Origin: JBGPIK01 sp041484845
GTDB taxonomy: Bacteria; Desulfobacterota; Binatia; UBA9968
Reading direction: 5' to 3'
NCBI GenBank assembly: GCA_041484845.1
Contig: JBGPIK010000110.1
Coordinates: 1 to 16,859, forward strand
Length of the DNA: 16,859 nucleotides
Shown here: positions 7,026 to 15,126 of the stretch, in pieces
How the letters are laid out: every line of letters begins with the position of its first letter
Numbering within the stretch: the stretch's first letter is position 1
The notes under the pieces: generated by a model
What the model saw: only the letters and a program-made list of their open reading frames with translations
What the model was told of the DNA's origin: nothing
The model's database searches: none
Program-made: the position numbers and the translations under genes

Positions 7026-9269
7026 ATGGAAAAGAGCCGTTTGAACCGTGAAGTTTGGGGTGTCGTGGCTGGCGTAGCCGCGATCCTTATCACTTTTAGT
7101 CTTTTGACCTATGACGTTGCGGACCGATCCTTCAATACGCCGTCCGGCCTTCTAGAGACGCACAATTGGGGTGGCTTTGCCGGCGCCTATATGGCGGATC
7201 TCTTGCTACAAGGATTTGGCGTCACATCTTATCTATTGCCAATTTTCCTGTGCTTAGCCGCCGTTCAACTGTTCCGCGCGCAATTCAAAGGCATTCCTCT
7301 GATCAAGGCGGCTGGCTATGGAGTTTTTTTGATCAGCACAGCCGTGCTGATCAGTATTCTTGCGGATTCGGAAAACGCGCGAGACGGCGGCGGCATCGTC
7401 GGTGGTTTTTTAAAAGAAACCGTGCTTGTTCCCTTTTTCGGTCGCATTGGCGCAAGCCTCATCACCCTCGCCGCCCTGCTTCTCTCGCTCATGCTGTTAA
7501 CGCAGAATTCACTACTCGACATATTGAATCGCTCGCGTAAAAAAATCGCCGAGATTAAAAAGACTCTGGGTCCAACCCTAAGGAGTCGGGTTAGAGAATT
7601 TAAAGAAAACCAAGGGAAGCGTAAGGGTGAAAATACCAAGAAAGAACGCCGCGATTATGTCCCACCCCCTATCCTTCTGAAGGAAGAAATTAAGGAGGAA
7701 CCGCTCAAGAAAACAATAAAGAGACCCGCCACTCCACCGGAACAGTTCAAATTGCCGGAAATCAGCGGTGGCTATAAGCTTCCGCCGCTAGAACTTCTCG
7801 ACCCCCCCGAGCGCGAGCAGTTCAAGATAGACAAAGAAACTCTGCAGGCCAACTCTTTGATCCTACAAAAAAAGCTGGCGGATTTTGGCGTCGAGGGAGA
7901 AGTCGTCGCGGTGCGGCCTGGTCCGGTCATTACGATGTATGAGTTCAAGCCCGCGGCTGGCGTCAAAGTGCGGCGTATTGTCCTGCTGGCGGATGACCTG
8001 GCCATGGCTCTTCGCGCGGTGAGCGTGCGCATCTTGGCGCCGATTCCCGGCGAGTCCGTGGTTGGCATTGAGATACCTAATCTGAGACGCGAAACGGTAT
8101 TTCTTAGAGAAGTTATTGAGAGCTCCGCCTATCAAACCGCCGACTCTAAAATAACGCTGGCGCTTGGAAAAGATATTGGGGGCACTCCGTTCACGGCTGA
8201 CCTTTCGCGCATGCCGCATTTATTGGTTGCCGGCGCGACCGGCACGGGCAAATCGATCTCCATTAACGCCATGATCTTGAGCATTCTCTATAAATCGACG
8301 CCCCAAGACGTCAAATTCATTATGGTCGACCCTAAGATGCTCGAGCTGACGGTATACGAGGATGTTCCTCACCTGCTCGTCCCTGTGGTAACTGATCCCA
8401 AAAAAGCAGCGGCGGCGCTTTTTTGGGCCATGGACGAAATGGACCGGCGTTATCGCCTGATGAGAGATAAGGGCGCGCGCAACATCGATAATTACAATCG
8501 TACATTGGAACGGGAGGGAGCCAACCGAAAAAGCGTTATTGACCTTATCGAACCAGAACAGCCGGAAGAGGGCACGGAGATGGGCGGCAGTCTGGGGAAA
8601 GAAGCGCCCCTTGTGCATGAGAAACTCCCCCGCATCGTGATTATCGTCGATGAACTAGCGGACTTGATGATGACTGTGGGACGAGATATCGAGGAATACA
8701 TCACACGATTGGCTCAAAAGGCAAGGGCGGCAGGGATTCACCTGATTCTCGCGACCCAGCGCCCGTCCGTTGATGTGATTACAGGGCTTATCAAGGCCAA
8801 CTTCCCTGCGCGGATATCTTTCCAGGTCACCTCCCGCGTTGATTCTCGGACCATCCTCGACTCGATTGGCGCGGAAAAGCTTCTCGGCAATGGGGACCTG
8901 CTCTACCTACCGCCGGGAACCGCGCGAATCACCCGTGTGCATGGGGCGTTCGTGTCCGACCAAGAAGTCCGCAAGGTCATGCAATTCATCAAACAGCAGG
9001 CGCGACCCAATTATCGCCCTGAAGTTCTCGAGGCAAAGAAAGAAGTCGAGGCGGCCGCGGCAGACCAAGAGTACGATGAAATGTATGATCAGGCGATCGC
9101 CATTGTCACCGAAACTCAGCAAGCGTCGATATCTATGATTCAACGGCGATTAAGGGTAGGATACAATCGCGCCGCTCGTATGATCGAACAAATGGAACGA
9201 GACGGCGTTGTCGGTCCCGCGGACGGCGCCAAGCCGCGCGAAGTTTATGCAAGAAAAATCGAAGCCTAA
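7026..9269 (+). CDS. ftsK: DNA translocase FtsK/SpoIIIE
   Basis: Septum-located ATP-driven DNA pump that clears and aligns chromosome termini at division. The 747-residue protein has an N-terminal membrane domain with about four hydrophobic segments (roughly 11-28, 62-82, 97-113, 140-158) and a short charged linker (about 165-245) rich in Lys and Glu. The motor follows, with Walker A GATGTGKS at 403-410 and Walker B IIVDELADL around 539-547. The C-terminal winged-helix gamma domain (about 683-747), with SISMIQRRLRVGYNRAARM, reads polar chromosome motifs in this family. A 25-30 residue insert rich in Glu and Gly (about 505-533) lies before Walker B. It follows rnj by 23 bp, and its end overlaps lolA. 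No strong ribosome binding site is seen before the ATG. Confidence 0.95.
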   Translation: MEKSRLNREVWGVVAGVAAILITFSLLTYDVADRSFNTPSGLLETHNWGGFAGAYMADLLLQGFGVTSYLLPIFLCLAAVQLFRAQFKGIPLIKAAGYGVFLISTAVLISILADSENARDGGGIVGGFLKETVLVPFFGRIGASLITLAALLLSLMLLTQNSLLDILNRSRKKIAEIKKTLGPTLRSRVREFKENQGKRKGENTKKERRDYVPPPILLKEEIKEEPLKKTIKRPATPPEQFKLPEISGGYKLPPLELLDPPEREQFKIDKETLQANSLILQKKLADFGVEGEVVAVRPGPVITMYEFKPAAGVKVRRIVLLADDLAMALRAVSVRILAPIPGESVVGIEIPNLRRETVFLREVIESSAYQTADSKITLALGKDIGGTPFTADLSRMPHLLVAGATGTGKSISINAMILSILYKSTPQDVKFIMVDPKMLELTVYEDVPHLLVPVVTDPKKAAAALFWAMDEMDRRYRLMRDKGARNIDNYNRTLEREGANRKSVIDLIEPEQPEEGTEMGGSLGKEAPLVHEKLPRIVIIVDELADLMMTVGRDIEEYITRLAQKARAAGIHLILATQRPSVDVITGLIKANFPARISFQVTSRVDSRTILDSIGAEKLLGNGDLLYLPPGTARITRVHGAFVSDQEVRKVMQFIKQQARPNYRPEVLEAKKEVEAAAADQEYDEMYDQAIAIVTETQQASISMIQRRLRVGYNRAARMIEQMERDGVVGPADGAKPREVYARKIEA

Positions 9270-9930
9270 GAGCGCCTTTAATTTTCTTTGCGCGGTAGCG
9301 CTGCTCGCGCTGTTCTCGATCAACCAGCAAAGCTTTGGGGCGGACGCAAAAAGCGCCGAGGCGATTGTCGATCGTTTACAAAAGAACTATGATGCAACGC
9401 TCGACTTTGTCGCTGATTTCCGCCAGGATACCGAGGTGAAGACGCTCAACCGCTCGCTCAAAGCATGGGGGAAATTGTCATTTAAGCGTCCCGGCAAAAT
9501 GCTTTGGCGGTACGACGAACCTAAAGGACAGTTCGTGCTCGCGGATGGGCACTATCTCTATTTTTTTCAGCCGGAACAAAATCAAATCATCAAGAGTCCG
9601 CTAAAGAATGCCTTCCGTACGGACATTCCCCTTTCTTTCTTGCTCGGCATTGGGAACCTGAAAAAAGACTTTAACGCTGCTCTCAAGGAAACAGACGACA
9701 CCCAATATGTCCTTCGGCTGGAGCCCAAGGGTGAGTCCGGTGGCTTCAGCGAAATTCTGCTCGGGGTCGGCAAAAATTCGGCCAACATCCTGTGGATCAG
9801 CGTGCGCGATGCGAGCAGCAATCTGACCACGATTCGTTTCTCTGGAATTCGCAAAGGGGTGGGTCTCAAAGACACCCTATTTAATTTGCAAATACCGAAT
9901 GGCGTCGACGTCGTGGAATTGGGCCAATGA
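9247..9930 (+). CDS. lolA: Outer-membrane lipoprotein carrier protein LolA
   Basis: Periplasmic chaperone that takes lipoproteins from the LolCDE exporter to the outer-membrane receptor. Starting at ATG 9247, inside the end of ftsK, gives 227 residues with a signal peptide: a basic start (MQEKSKPKS), a hydrophobic core, and a likely cleavage near SFG-ADAKS. A TTG further upstream would put extra residues before the signal and is less likely. The mature part has the LolA pattern LDFVADFRQ, then KLSFKRPGKMLWRYDEP, YLYFFQPEQNQI and DIPLSFLLG. It overlaps ftsK by 23 bp and rimO by 4 bp, so translation is probably coupled. The two lipoproteins encoded further right are natural clients. Confidence 0.92.
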   Translation: MQEKSKPKSAFNFLCAVALLALFSINQQSFGADAKSAEAIVDRLQKNYDATLDFVADFRQDTEVKTLNRSLKAWGKLSFKRPGKMLWRYDEPKGQFVLADGHYLYFFQPEQNQIIKSPLKNAFRTDIPLSFLLGIGNLKKDFNAALKETDDTQYVLRLEPKGESGGFSEILLGVGKNSANILWISVRDASSNLTTIRFSGIRKGVGLKDTLFNLQIPNGVDVVELGQ

Positions 9931-11300
9931 ATAACGCGGATCAGAAATTTAGCATCGTTAGCCTGGGTTGCGCTCGCAATTTGGTAGACTCGGAAGTTAT
10001 GGCGGGCCTATTAAAGCAAAATCACTATATTATGGTTCAGCAACCCGAAGAGGCGGACATTGTTTTGGTCAATACTTGCGGTTTCATTGATGCCGCAAAA
10101 GCGGAATCGATTGACACGATAATTGAGATCGGACGACTTAAAGAAGAAGGAAAGCTCAAGAAGCTTGTGGTAGCGGGATGTCTTTCCCAACGATACCCGG
10201 ACGAGCTTGCCAATGAATTGACCGAGGTCGATCTATTCATCGGAACCGGCGAAGTGCCGCGTATCGCTGAGATCCTCCGCGAGCATGACCGTGATAAAAC
10301 TCAGCGGAGTTATGTCGGATTGCCTCAATATCTCTACAACGAGGCTACGCCGCGTGTAAGAACGACGCCGTCTTACAGCGCCTTTGTGAAGGTGTCCGAG
10401 GGCTGCGACCACAAGTGCGCGTTTTGTATTATTCCTCAGTTGCGCGGTCCCCATCGAAGCCGCCCGATCGAATCTGTAGTGAAAGAAGCTGCAAATTTAG
10501 TGAAATGCGGCGTCAAAGAGATAAATCTAATCGCCCAAGACCTCACGGCCTACGGCAGGGATCGCCAAGACGGTGCGACGCTCTGTGAGTTACTCAGCGA
10601 AATAGTTAAGATCCCCGAAATGTTCTGGCTTAGGCTGCTCTACGCGTACCCTAACTTCCTGGACGAGCGGCTCCTCAATGTCATTTGCGAAAGCAAGCAA
10701 ATTTGCAAATACATCGACATCCCGTTTCAGCATATCAATCGCAGAATTCTGCAACGCATGCGTCGCGGGAAAAGTGGCAGCGCGGTTTGGGAGACCATCC
10801 ACCGATTGCGCGATCGCATTCCCGGAGTCACGCTGCGAACCTCGCTCATCGTGGGATTTCCCGGTGAGACTCAAGCGGAATTTAACGAGCTCTTGGACTT
10901 TGTCGAGCAAGCGGAATTTGACCGCTTAGGGGTGTTCAAATATTCCGATCAGGAAGGCACGGCAGCAGCGACATTACCCGACAAAATTTCAGAAGAGGAA
11001 ATCGAGAGCCGCTGGCAAGAGATCATGGACGTTCAAGCAACGATCTCACGAAGAAAAAATGAGGCCTTGATTGGCACGACCCAGCGGGTTATGATTGAGA
11101 GCGTCGATTCAGACGCAACGAGACAATTCTACGGGCGAACGCAAGCCCACGCTCCAGAAGTTGACGGTGTAGTTTACGTGCAAGTCCCGAAAGAAAATGG
11201 ACGAGCGTCAGATTGTCGACCGGGAGAAATGCTCAACGTAAGAATTACTGACGCTCAGGATTACGATTTGGTAAGTGAGATTTCGTATGCCGAAAACTGA
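9927..11300 (+). CDS. rimO: Ribosomal protein uS12 methylthiotransferase RimO
   Basis: Radical-SAM enzyme that methylthiolates the conserved aspartate of ribosomal protein S12. It has 457 residues in three domains. The N-terminal UPF0004 domain has C15 (SLGCARNLVDSE), C51 (NTCGFI) and C85 (AGCLSQR), binding the second iron-sulfur cluster. The radical-SAM core has C160-x3-C164-x2-C167 in EGCDHKCAFC. A C-terminal TRAM domain follows. The GCARNLVDSE stretch distinguishes RimO from MiaB, which modifies tRNA. The ATG overlaps the lolA stop as ATGA. The end overlaps the start of the dksA-type gene by 14 bp. Confidence 0.96.
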   Translation: MNNADQKFSIVSLGCARNLVDSEVMAGLLKQNHYIMVQQPEEADIVLVNTCGFIDAAKAESIDTIIEIGRLKEEGKLKKLVVAGCLSQRYPDELANELTEVDLFIGTGEVPRIAEILREHDRDKTQRSYVGLPQYLYNEATPRVRTTPSYSAFVKVSEGCDHKCAFCIIPQLRGPHRSRPIESVVKEAANLVKCGVKEINLIAQDLTAYGRDRQDGATLCELLSEIVKIPEMFWLRLLYAYPNFLDERLLNVICESKQICKYIDIPFQHINRRILQRMRRGKSGSAVWETIHRLRDRIPGVTLRTSLIVGFPGETQAEFNELLDFVEQAEFDRLGVFKYSDQEGTAAATLPDKISEEEIESRWQEIMDVQATISRRKNEALIGTTQRVMIESVDSDATRQFYGRTQAHAPEVDGVVYVQVPKENGRASDCRPGEMLNVRITDAQDYDLVSEISYAEN

Positions 11301-11745
11301 TCTCGAAAAAGAAAAAAAACAGCGAAAAGACTTCATTAAGCAAGCCGCAGAAAAGTTGGCGGATACCAAGAAGCAGCTTCTGAAGGAAATACAGGGGCGC
11401 GTAAAGGGAGAGACAGAAGGGGTCAAGGATGAAGGACGAGACACCTATGATCTCGCCAGCGACGAAAGAGATCGTGAAATTAATTTCATCCTAAATGATC
11501 GGGAGCGCGAGAAACTGCACGCTATTGATGAGGCGCTCGAGCGCATCAAAGACAAAACCTACGGTCTTTGCGAAAGCTGCGAAGGCGAGATCCAGCTCGG
11601 GCGTTTGAAAGTTCTTCCTTTTACACGGCTCTGCGTAAAATGCCAGGAAGAAAACGAGAAAGAGAGCAAACGCCAAAAAACGATGGATGACGAACGAGGC
11701 TATCGAAAGCTCGTTATTAATGATTTCGAGGAAGAGGGCTTTTAG
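11287..11745 (+). CDS. DksA/TraR-family zinc-finger transcription factor
   Basis: Protein of the DksA/TraR C4 zinc-finger family that enters the RNA polymerase secondary channel and modulates initiation, often together with ppGpp. It has 152 residues. The N-terminal ~90 residues are highly charged and predicted coiled coil. The tip motif DxxDxA is present as DTYDLA (52-57), the pattern needed in true DksA. The zinc finger uses C95, C98, C116 and C119 (CESC and CVKC). The C-terminal tail is acidic. ATG 11287 was chosen over GTG 11275. It overlaps rimO by 14 bp, making it the last gene of the operon. Whether it is functional DksA or another family member cannot be decided here. Confidence 0.88.
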   Translation: MPKTDLEKEKKQRKDFIKQAAEKLADTKKQLLKEIQGRVKGETEGVKDEGRDTYDLASDERDREINFILNDREREKLHAIDEALERIKDKTYGLCESCEGEIQLGRLKVLPFTRLCVKCQEENEKESKRQKTMDDERGYRKLVINDFEEEGF

Positions 11746-11910
11746 GCCGCCTTTCGTGTGGCGTTTCCAAATCGGGGTTTCCTCTCTTAATTCCCATCTT
11801 CCGGGCGGGCGGCGATTCGGTTGAAGCCTTTAGCGCCCGGCCAACAGCTCGACCTTACTAGCGGAATTAGGGAAAGCTGACGGGAACTGAAGACTCTCGC
11901 GGTATAAACG

Positions 11911-11945
11911 CAGAAGTGGGCTTGATCAACTCAAGCCCACTTCTG
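11911..11945. terminator. Perfect 15-bp hairpin between convergent operons
   Basis: CAGAAGTGGGCTTGA and TCAAGCCCACTTCTG are exact inverted copies around a 5-nt loop. The hairpin lies 165 bp after the dksA-type stop and 35 bp after the stop of the minus-strand periplasmic gene. The flanking T-tracts are poor on both strands (TATCC on plus, CGTTTAT on minus). It may act as a bidirectional terminator, probably better for the minus strand, or as a 3'-end stabiliser. Confidence 0.55.
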
Positions 11946-11980
11946 TATCCTTGGGGAAATAACAAACCGTATTGGCTTAA

Positions 11981-12370
11981 TCACTCACCTTTGGCAGGAG
12001 TAAACTCGATCTTGTTTAGCAAATTCTTCTCCCCTTTAACCGAGTATTCCACATTCGCAGATGCTCCTAACCCAATGTCAGCCATCTTAACTTGGCTCTC
12101 TTTGAGTTCTGTGACCTTAGTCTTTTGGTTGAAGTCAAGCGTAACCAACTTGCCTTCTTTGGTTACGACGATCATGTAATTCTTCTCGGTGTCCAACAAG
12201 CCGATATCGCCCGATACCTTCTGTGCTTTTGCCTTTTCCGCGGGTGCTGCTTTTTCACCCTTTTCGTCGGCCTTTTTTTCCGCCTTTTTCTCCTGGGCGC
12301 GCATAGGCGACGCTACGGCAACGGCCAAAAGGATAGCTATTCCACCTACAACTATTGTTTTTGTCCTCAT
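11981..12370 (-). CDS. Secreted periplasmic protein A, duplicated family
   Basis: Function unknown. The 129-residue protein has a signal peptide (MRTKTIVVGG plus a hydrophobic stretch, cleavage likely at MRA-QE, residues 25/26). A Lys/Glu/Ala-rich linker (26-51) follows, then a ~77-residue domain (52-128) that starts VSGDIGLLDTEKNYM and contains GKLVTLDF and DIGLGASANVEY. The alternating hydrophobic pattern with short turns suggests a small all-beta barrel, like the OB-like domains in DUF5666-type proteins; this is a guess from pattern only. AGGAGG lies before the ATG. It follows lipoprotein B by 50 bp on the same strand, so the two are likely one operon. It is 79% identical over the domain (hand count) to protein A' at 15127-15492. 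Confidence 0.85.
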   Translation of the reverse strand: MRTKTIVVGGIAILLAVAVASPMRAQEKKAEKKADEKGEKAAPAEKAKAQKVSGDIGLLDTEKNYMIVVTKEGKLVTLDFNQKTKVTELKESQVKMADIGLGASANVEYSVKGEKNLLNKIEFTPAKGE

Positions 12371-12420
12371 TCCAAGTCCCTCCTAATTGAGTAAATGAAC
12401 AGCGACGGGCCTAATCGCGA

Positions 12421-12867
12421 CTATTCGCCCTTTGCAGCCTTGAACTCGAGACTAGTCGCAACGCTCTTATCCCCGGCTTTTTCATATACGACCACGGCCG
12501 AAGAACCGAGACCGACATCCGCTATTTTTGCTGGCGTTGGGTCGATCTGAGTCGCTTTGACTTTCGAATCAAAATCGATCGTAATCAGCTTGCCTTCCTT
12601 GGTGACCAGGATCATATAGTTCTTCTCGAGATCGAGCAGTCCAACATCGCCCGTGACTTTAGACGCCTTCGCCTTTTCAGCGGCCTTTTCCGCGGGCGCG
12701 GCTTTAGCTTCGGCTTTTGCCTCGGCTTTCGCCGGCGCTTTAGCCGCCGGAGCCGCTGCGGCAGGCGCCGCTGGTTTCGCTGGCATCTCGTCCTGAACCG
12801 AGCATGACGACAACGCGAAAAGCATAGCAACAAGGACAACCCCTATTAGCGAAAAAAGACTTTTCAT
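12421..12867 (-). CDS. Lipoprotein B with Ala/Lys/Pro linker, duplicated family
   Basis: Function unknown. The 148-residue lipoprotein precursor has lipobox LSSC with the lipidated C22 and Ser at +2, which predicts outer-membrane sorting through LolA. Residues 30-69 form a low-complexity Ala/Lys/Pro/Glu linker that could span periplasm or contact peptidoglycan. The C-terminal domain (71-147) is the same module as in protein A, with VTGDVGLLDLEKNYM and DVGLGSSAVVVYEK. The ribosome binding site AAGGAGG is strong. It is the first gene of the minus-strand A/B unit, divergent from the response regulator gene 231 bp away. It is closest to lipoprotein B' (57 of 77 domain residues identical by hand count). 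Confidence 0.85.
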   Translation of the reverse strand: MKSLFSLIGVVLVAMLFALSSCSVQDEMPAKPAAPAAAAPAAKAPAKAEAKAEAKAAPAEKAAEKAKASKVTGDVGLLDLEKNYMILVTKEGKLITIDFDSKVKATQIDPTPAKIADVGLGSSAVVVYEKAGDKSVATSLEFKAAKGE

Positions 12868-12903
12868 CTTACCTCCTTACACTCCCGATGAACTTGAATT
12901 CCT

Positions 12904-12917
12904 ACGATACTTATCGT
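12904..12917. promoter_or_regulatory. 14-bp perfect palindrome upstream of lipoprotein B
   Basis: ACGATA-CT-TATCGT is a perfect palindrome 37-50 bp before the lipoprotein B start. The 2-bp centre makes an RNA hairpin unlikely, so a dimeric DNA-binding protein is the better reading. It has no counterpart upstream of lipoprotein B'. Confidence 0.4.
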
Positions 12918-12989
12918 GACGGCTTTTTCATCTCAATACCCATTGCGTAGTATTTTTTGGCTCTAAAATGACCCAATATTTCATAAAAA

Positions 12990-13005
12990 TAAGACTAGGG
13001 TCTTA
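12990..13005. promoter_or_regulatory. 7-2-7 palindrome upstream of the response regulator gene
   Basis: TAAGACT-AG-GGTCTTA is an inverted repeat of 7-bp halves with a 2-bp centre, perfect over the outer six bases. NarL-type regulators bind inverted heptamers with 2-bp spacing. It is centred about 46 bp upstream of the start predicted from the TATAGT element. The same heptamer recurs upstream of lipoprotein B'. Confidence 0.5.
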
Positions 13006-13031
13006 GATATTTTCCAGCGCAACTGCAAAGT

Positions 13032-13037
13032 TATAGT
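13032..13037 (+). promoter_or_regulatory. Putative -10 element of the two-component operon
   Basis: TATAGT matches the -10 consensus at five of six bases, and the -35 position (about ATTTTC) is poor. That arrangement is typical of an activator-dependent promoter. The predicted start is near 13044, about 55 bp before the regulator ATG. Confidence 0.35.
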
Positions 13038-13098
13038 TGGCATACTTACAGATTTCAGATATTTTGTGTCGTATGTCTCGGAAGTTGGGGGAACGGAT

Positions 13099-13797
13099 AT
13101 GGGGCCTATCAAAGTCGTAGTTGCCGATGACCACACGTTGTTTCGCGATGGGATCAGGAGAATCTTGTCTCTGGAAAAAGATATTCTTGTGGTGGGAGAA
13201 GCCTCTCGGGGCGACGAAGTCACAAAGGTAGTTGAGCGCACCAAGCCGGATGTTTTGCTCTTGGATCTAAAGATGCCCCGAGGCGACATTGTGCAGACGC
13301 TTCTTGAAATCAAAGAGAAAAGCCTTCCCACAAAGGTCCTGGTTCTCACCGCCTATTCCGAAGATGAAAACATATTAAACGCCGCCAAAGGAGGCGCGCG
13401 TGGCTACGTCCTAAAGGGAATCGATTTTCCTACCCTGCTTCAGGCTATAAAAGCAGTACACAAGGGGGGGGTATGGATCGACAAAGAGATGCCCGCCGCC
13501 GATGCGTTTGAGGAAATCGCGCAAGGCCAGCTGGGCGAGATCGATAACCTCAGTGACGACAGTGCGATCAGCACTTTGACCAAAAGAGAAACTGAAATAC
13601 TAAAACTAGTGGCCGAGGGCCTGACTAATGAAGAGATCGGCAAAAGAATATTTATCAGCGAAAAAACCGTTAAAACTCATCTGACGAATATTTTCGATAA
13701 ACTTAAAGTCAACAATCGATTCAAGGCAGCCCTTCTGATTATGGGACATCCCAGAAACCCGGAGCCTTCCACCGTCTCGCGTCGCGGAAGGGTTTAA
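13099..13797 (+). CDS. NarL/LuxR-family response regulator
   Basis: Two-component response regulator of 232 residues with an N-terminal receiver domain and a C-terminal LuxR-type helix-turn-helix. The acidic pocket is D10-D11, the phosphorylated aspartate D56 in LLLDLKMP, the switch threonine T84, and the conserved lysine K106 in YVLKGI. The DNA-binding domain (about 157-215) has LTKRETEILKLVAEGLTNEEIG and the recognition helix region SEKTVKTHLTNIFDKL. A GTG at 13066 would add 11 residues, but GGGGGA precedes the ATG at 13099 at the right distance. The kinase gene follows after 42 bp. Its likely targets are its own promoter and the flanking lipoprotein units, given the shared inverted repeats; this is inferred. 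Confidence 0.93.
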   Translation: MGPIKVVVADDHTLFRDGIRRILSLEKDILVVGEASRGDEVTKVVERTKPDVLLLDLKMPRGDIVQTLLEIKEKSLPTKVLVLTAYSEDENILNAAKGGARGYVLKGIDFPTLLQAIKAVHKGGVWIDKEMPAADAFEEIAQGQLGEIDNLSDDSAISTLTKRETEILKLVAEGLTNEEIGKRIFISEKTVKTHLTNIFDKLKVNNRFKAALLIMGHPRNPEPSTVSRRGRV

Positions 13798-13839
13798 AAA
13801 TAACCGGGATTTATATTCTCACCCCTGCACCCCCGAGAT

Positions 13840-15033
13840 ATGACTCCTCAAGATCAATGGGTTTTGCAAAAGGAAAGAGCATTGGCGTGGCTGAGGGTAG
13901 GCTTCGCGGTCGTAGCTTTGATCGTCGTTCAACTCAATCCTTCCAGAGTCGCGCTGTTTCCGGTGCTCTCGATATTTTTTCTCGGCACGTTTTTCCTTTA
14001 CAGCATCATCCTCGTCTATCTCGTACAGAAAAAAACGTTAGCTTCCGGAAGAATCGGACTGGCCACCACTTGCCTTGACCTTGCTTGGATCTCAGTCATC
14101 GTTTTTTCCACGGGCGGAACGCGCACGCCTTTCTTTTTTTATTACTCATTCCCCGTCATAACAGCCAGCTCGCGGTGGGGAGTCAAGGGCAGTATCGCTG
14201 TTGCGGCGATAGGCGTCGCCCTTTATGGAGCGATTCGCATTACCTTGGCCGCCGAGGCGATAAAGAAACCGATCGGGATCGACACGTTTCTCGTGCGCAG
14301 TATTTATCTTTTCGCTTTGGCCTGCATTTTTGGCGTTCTCAGCGGATTTGAAAAAAAGCAAAACCAAAAGCTGTTGGCCCTCTCAAAAACAGCGGGAGAA
14401 GTTGCCACACTGGTAGAGAGGCGCAGAATTATGCAAGACGTGCACGATGGGTTGCTCCAGTCGCTCGCCACCCAAATTCTCCGCCTTGAGACCTGCCGAA
14501 GACACCTCCTTAAGTCGCCCGAAGCGCTGGATCGCGAGCTCCGGTCGATTGAGGACGATACCAGAAATTCGATGAAAGTGATCCGGGAATTCCTTAGAGG
14601 AAAAGAAGCCCATGCCCTGCTGCCTGGCATGCTGCTCGAAACGCTTAGAGAAGATCTCAGATTTTTGCGCGACGGATTAGGATTAGCGATTATCTTGGAT
14701 ACTGAACCCGAGTCTCTGGAGTTACCCGCGCCGATGGAGCAAGATCTTTACTATCTGGTGAGAGAGGGGCTAATGAATATCGCCCGGCATTCTCACGCCG
14801 CCCATGTTGACATAACTTTAAGACAAAGCGCCGCGGAGATACGAGGCTGGTTGACCGATGACGGCGTAGGATTCGATCAAGTTGAGGCCGGCAACAATCA
14901 CGGCTTGGGTTTACCGAGCATGAAAGAAAGAATTAAGAGACTTGGAGGAGAACTGGAAATTCAATCCTCCCCCGGTAAAGGAACAAAAATTTCGTTTACC
15001 CTGCCGCTAGTCATCGAACCTGGCGACACGTGA
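13840..15033 (+). CDS. Integral-membrane sensor histidine kinase (HisKA_3 type)
   Basis: Sensor kinase of 397 residues that pairs with the preceding regulator. The N-terminal half has about five or six hydrophobic segments (near 18-33, 40-62, 75-91, 97-110, 116-137, 150-169) with only short loops, so no periplasmic ligand domain is present and sensing is probably within the membrane. The dimerisation/phosphotransfer helix carries H202 in MQDVHDGLLQSL, the HisKA_3 pattern of NarX/DesK kinases. The ATPase domain shows the N box REGLMNIARHSHA (N313), G1 DDGVGF (340-345) and G2 NHGLGLPSM (353-361). The stimulus is unknown. The ribosome binding site is weak. Confidence 0.92.
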   Translation: MTPQDQWVLQKERALAWLRVGFAVVALIVVQLNPSRVALFPVLSIFFLGTFFLYSIILVYLVQKKTLASGRIGLATTCLDLAWISVIVFSTGGTRTPFFFYYSFPVITASSRWGVKGSIAVAAIGVALYGAIRITLAAEAIKKPIGIDTFLVRSIYLFALACIFGVLSGFEKKQNQKLLALSKTAGEVATLVERRRIMQDVHDGLLQSLATQILRLETCRRHLLKSPEALDRELRSIEDDTRNSMKVIREFLRGKEAHALLPGMLLETLREDLRFLRDGLGLAIILDTEPESLELPAPMEQDLYYLVREGLMNIARHSHAAHVDITLRQSAAEIRGWLTDDGVGFDQVEAGNNHGLGLPSMKERIKRLGGELEIQSSPGKGTKISFTLPLVIEPGDT

Positions 15034-15059
15034 TATCGGGCTAATTCCGCATATCATGT
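15028..15059 (+). other. Imperfect hairpin across the kinase stop codon
   Basis: ACGTGATATCGG pairs with CCG-c-ATATCATGT as a 12-bp stem with one bulge and one G-U pair around a 7-nt loop. It overlaps the kinase stop codon. No T-tract follows, so it may be a 3'-end structure rather than a canonical terminator. Confidence 0.35.
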
Positions 15060-15126
15060 CGGATTGTATTGCCTGGGCCGCTATTTTGAAGGTCCCAAGC
15101 CGGCGCGAGTGAATTACGATAAATTC

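Noticed and set aside
11746..11775. GCCGC...GTGGC hairpin just after the dksA-type stop
   Set aside because: The stem is only five pairs including G-U, with a poor T-tract; too weak to call a terminator.
12371..12900. Ala/Lys/Pro linker of lipoprotein B as a histone H1-like or TolA-like functional domain
   Set aside because: Low-complexity composition alone does not support DNA binding or TolA homology. The lipobox shows it is an envelope protein, so it is treated as a linker.
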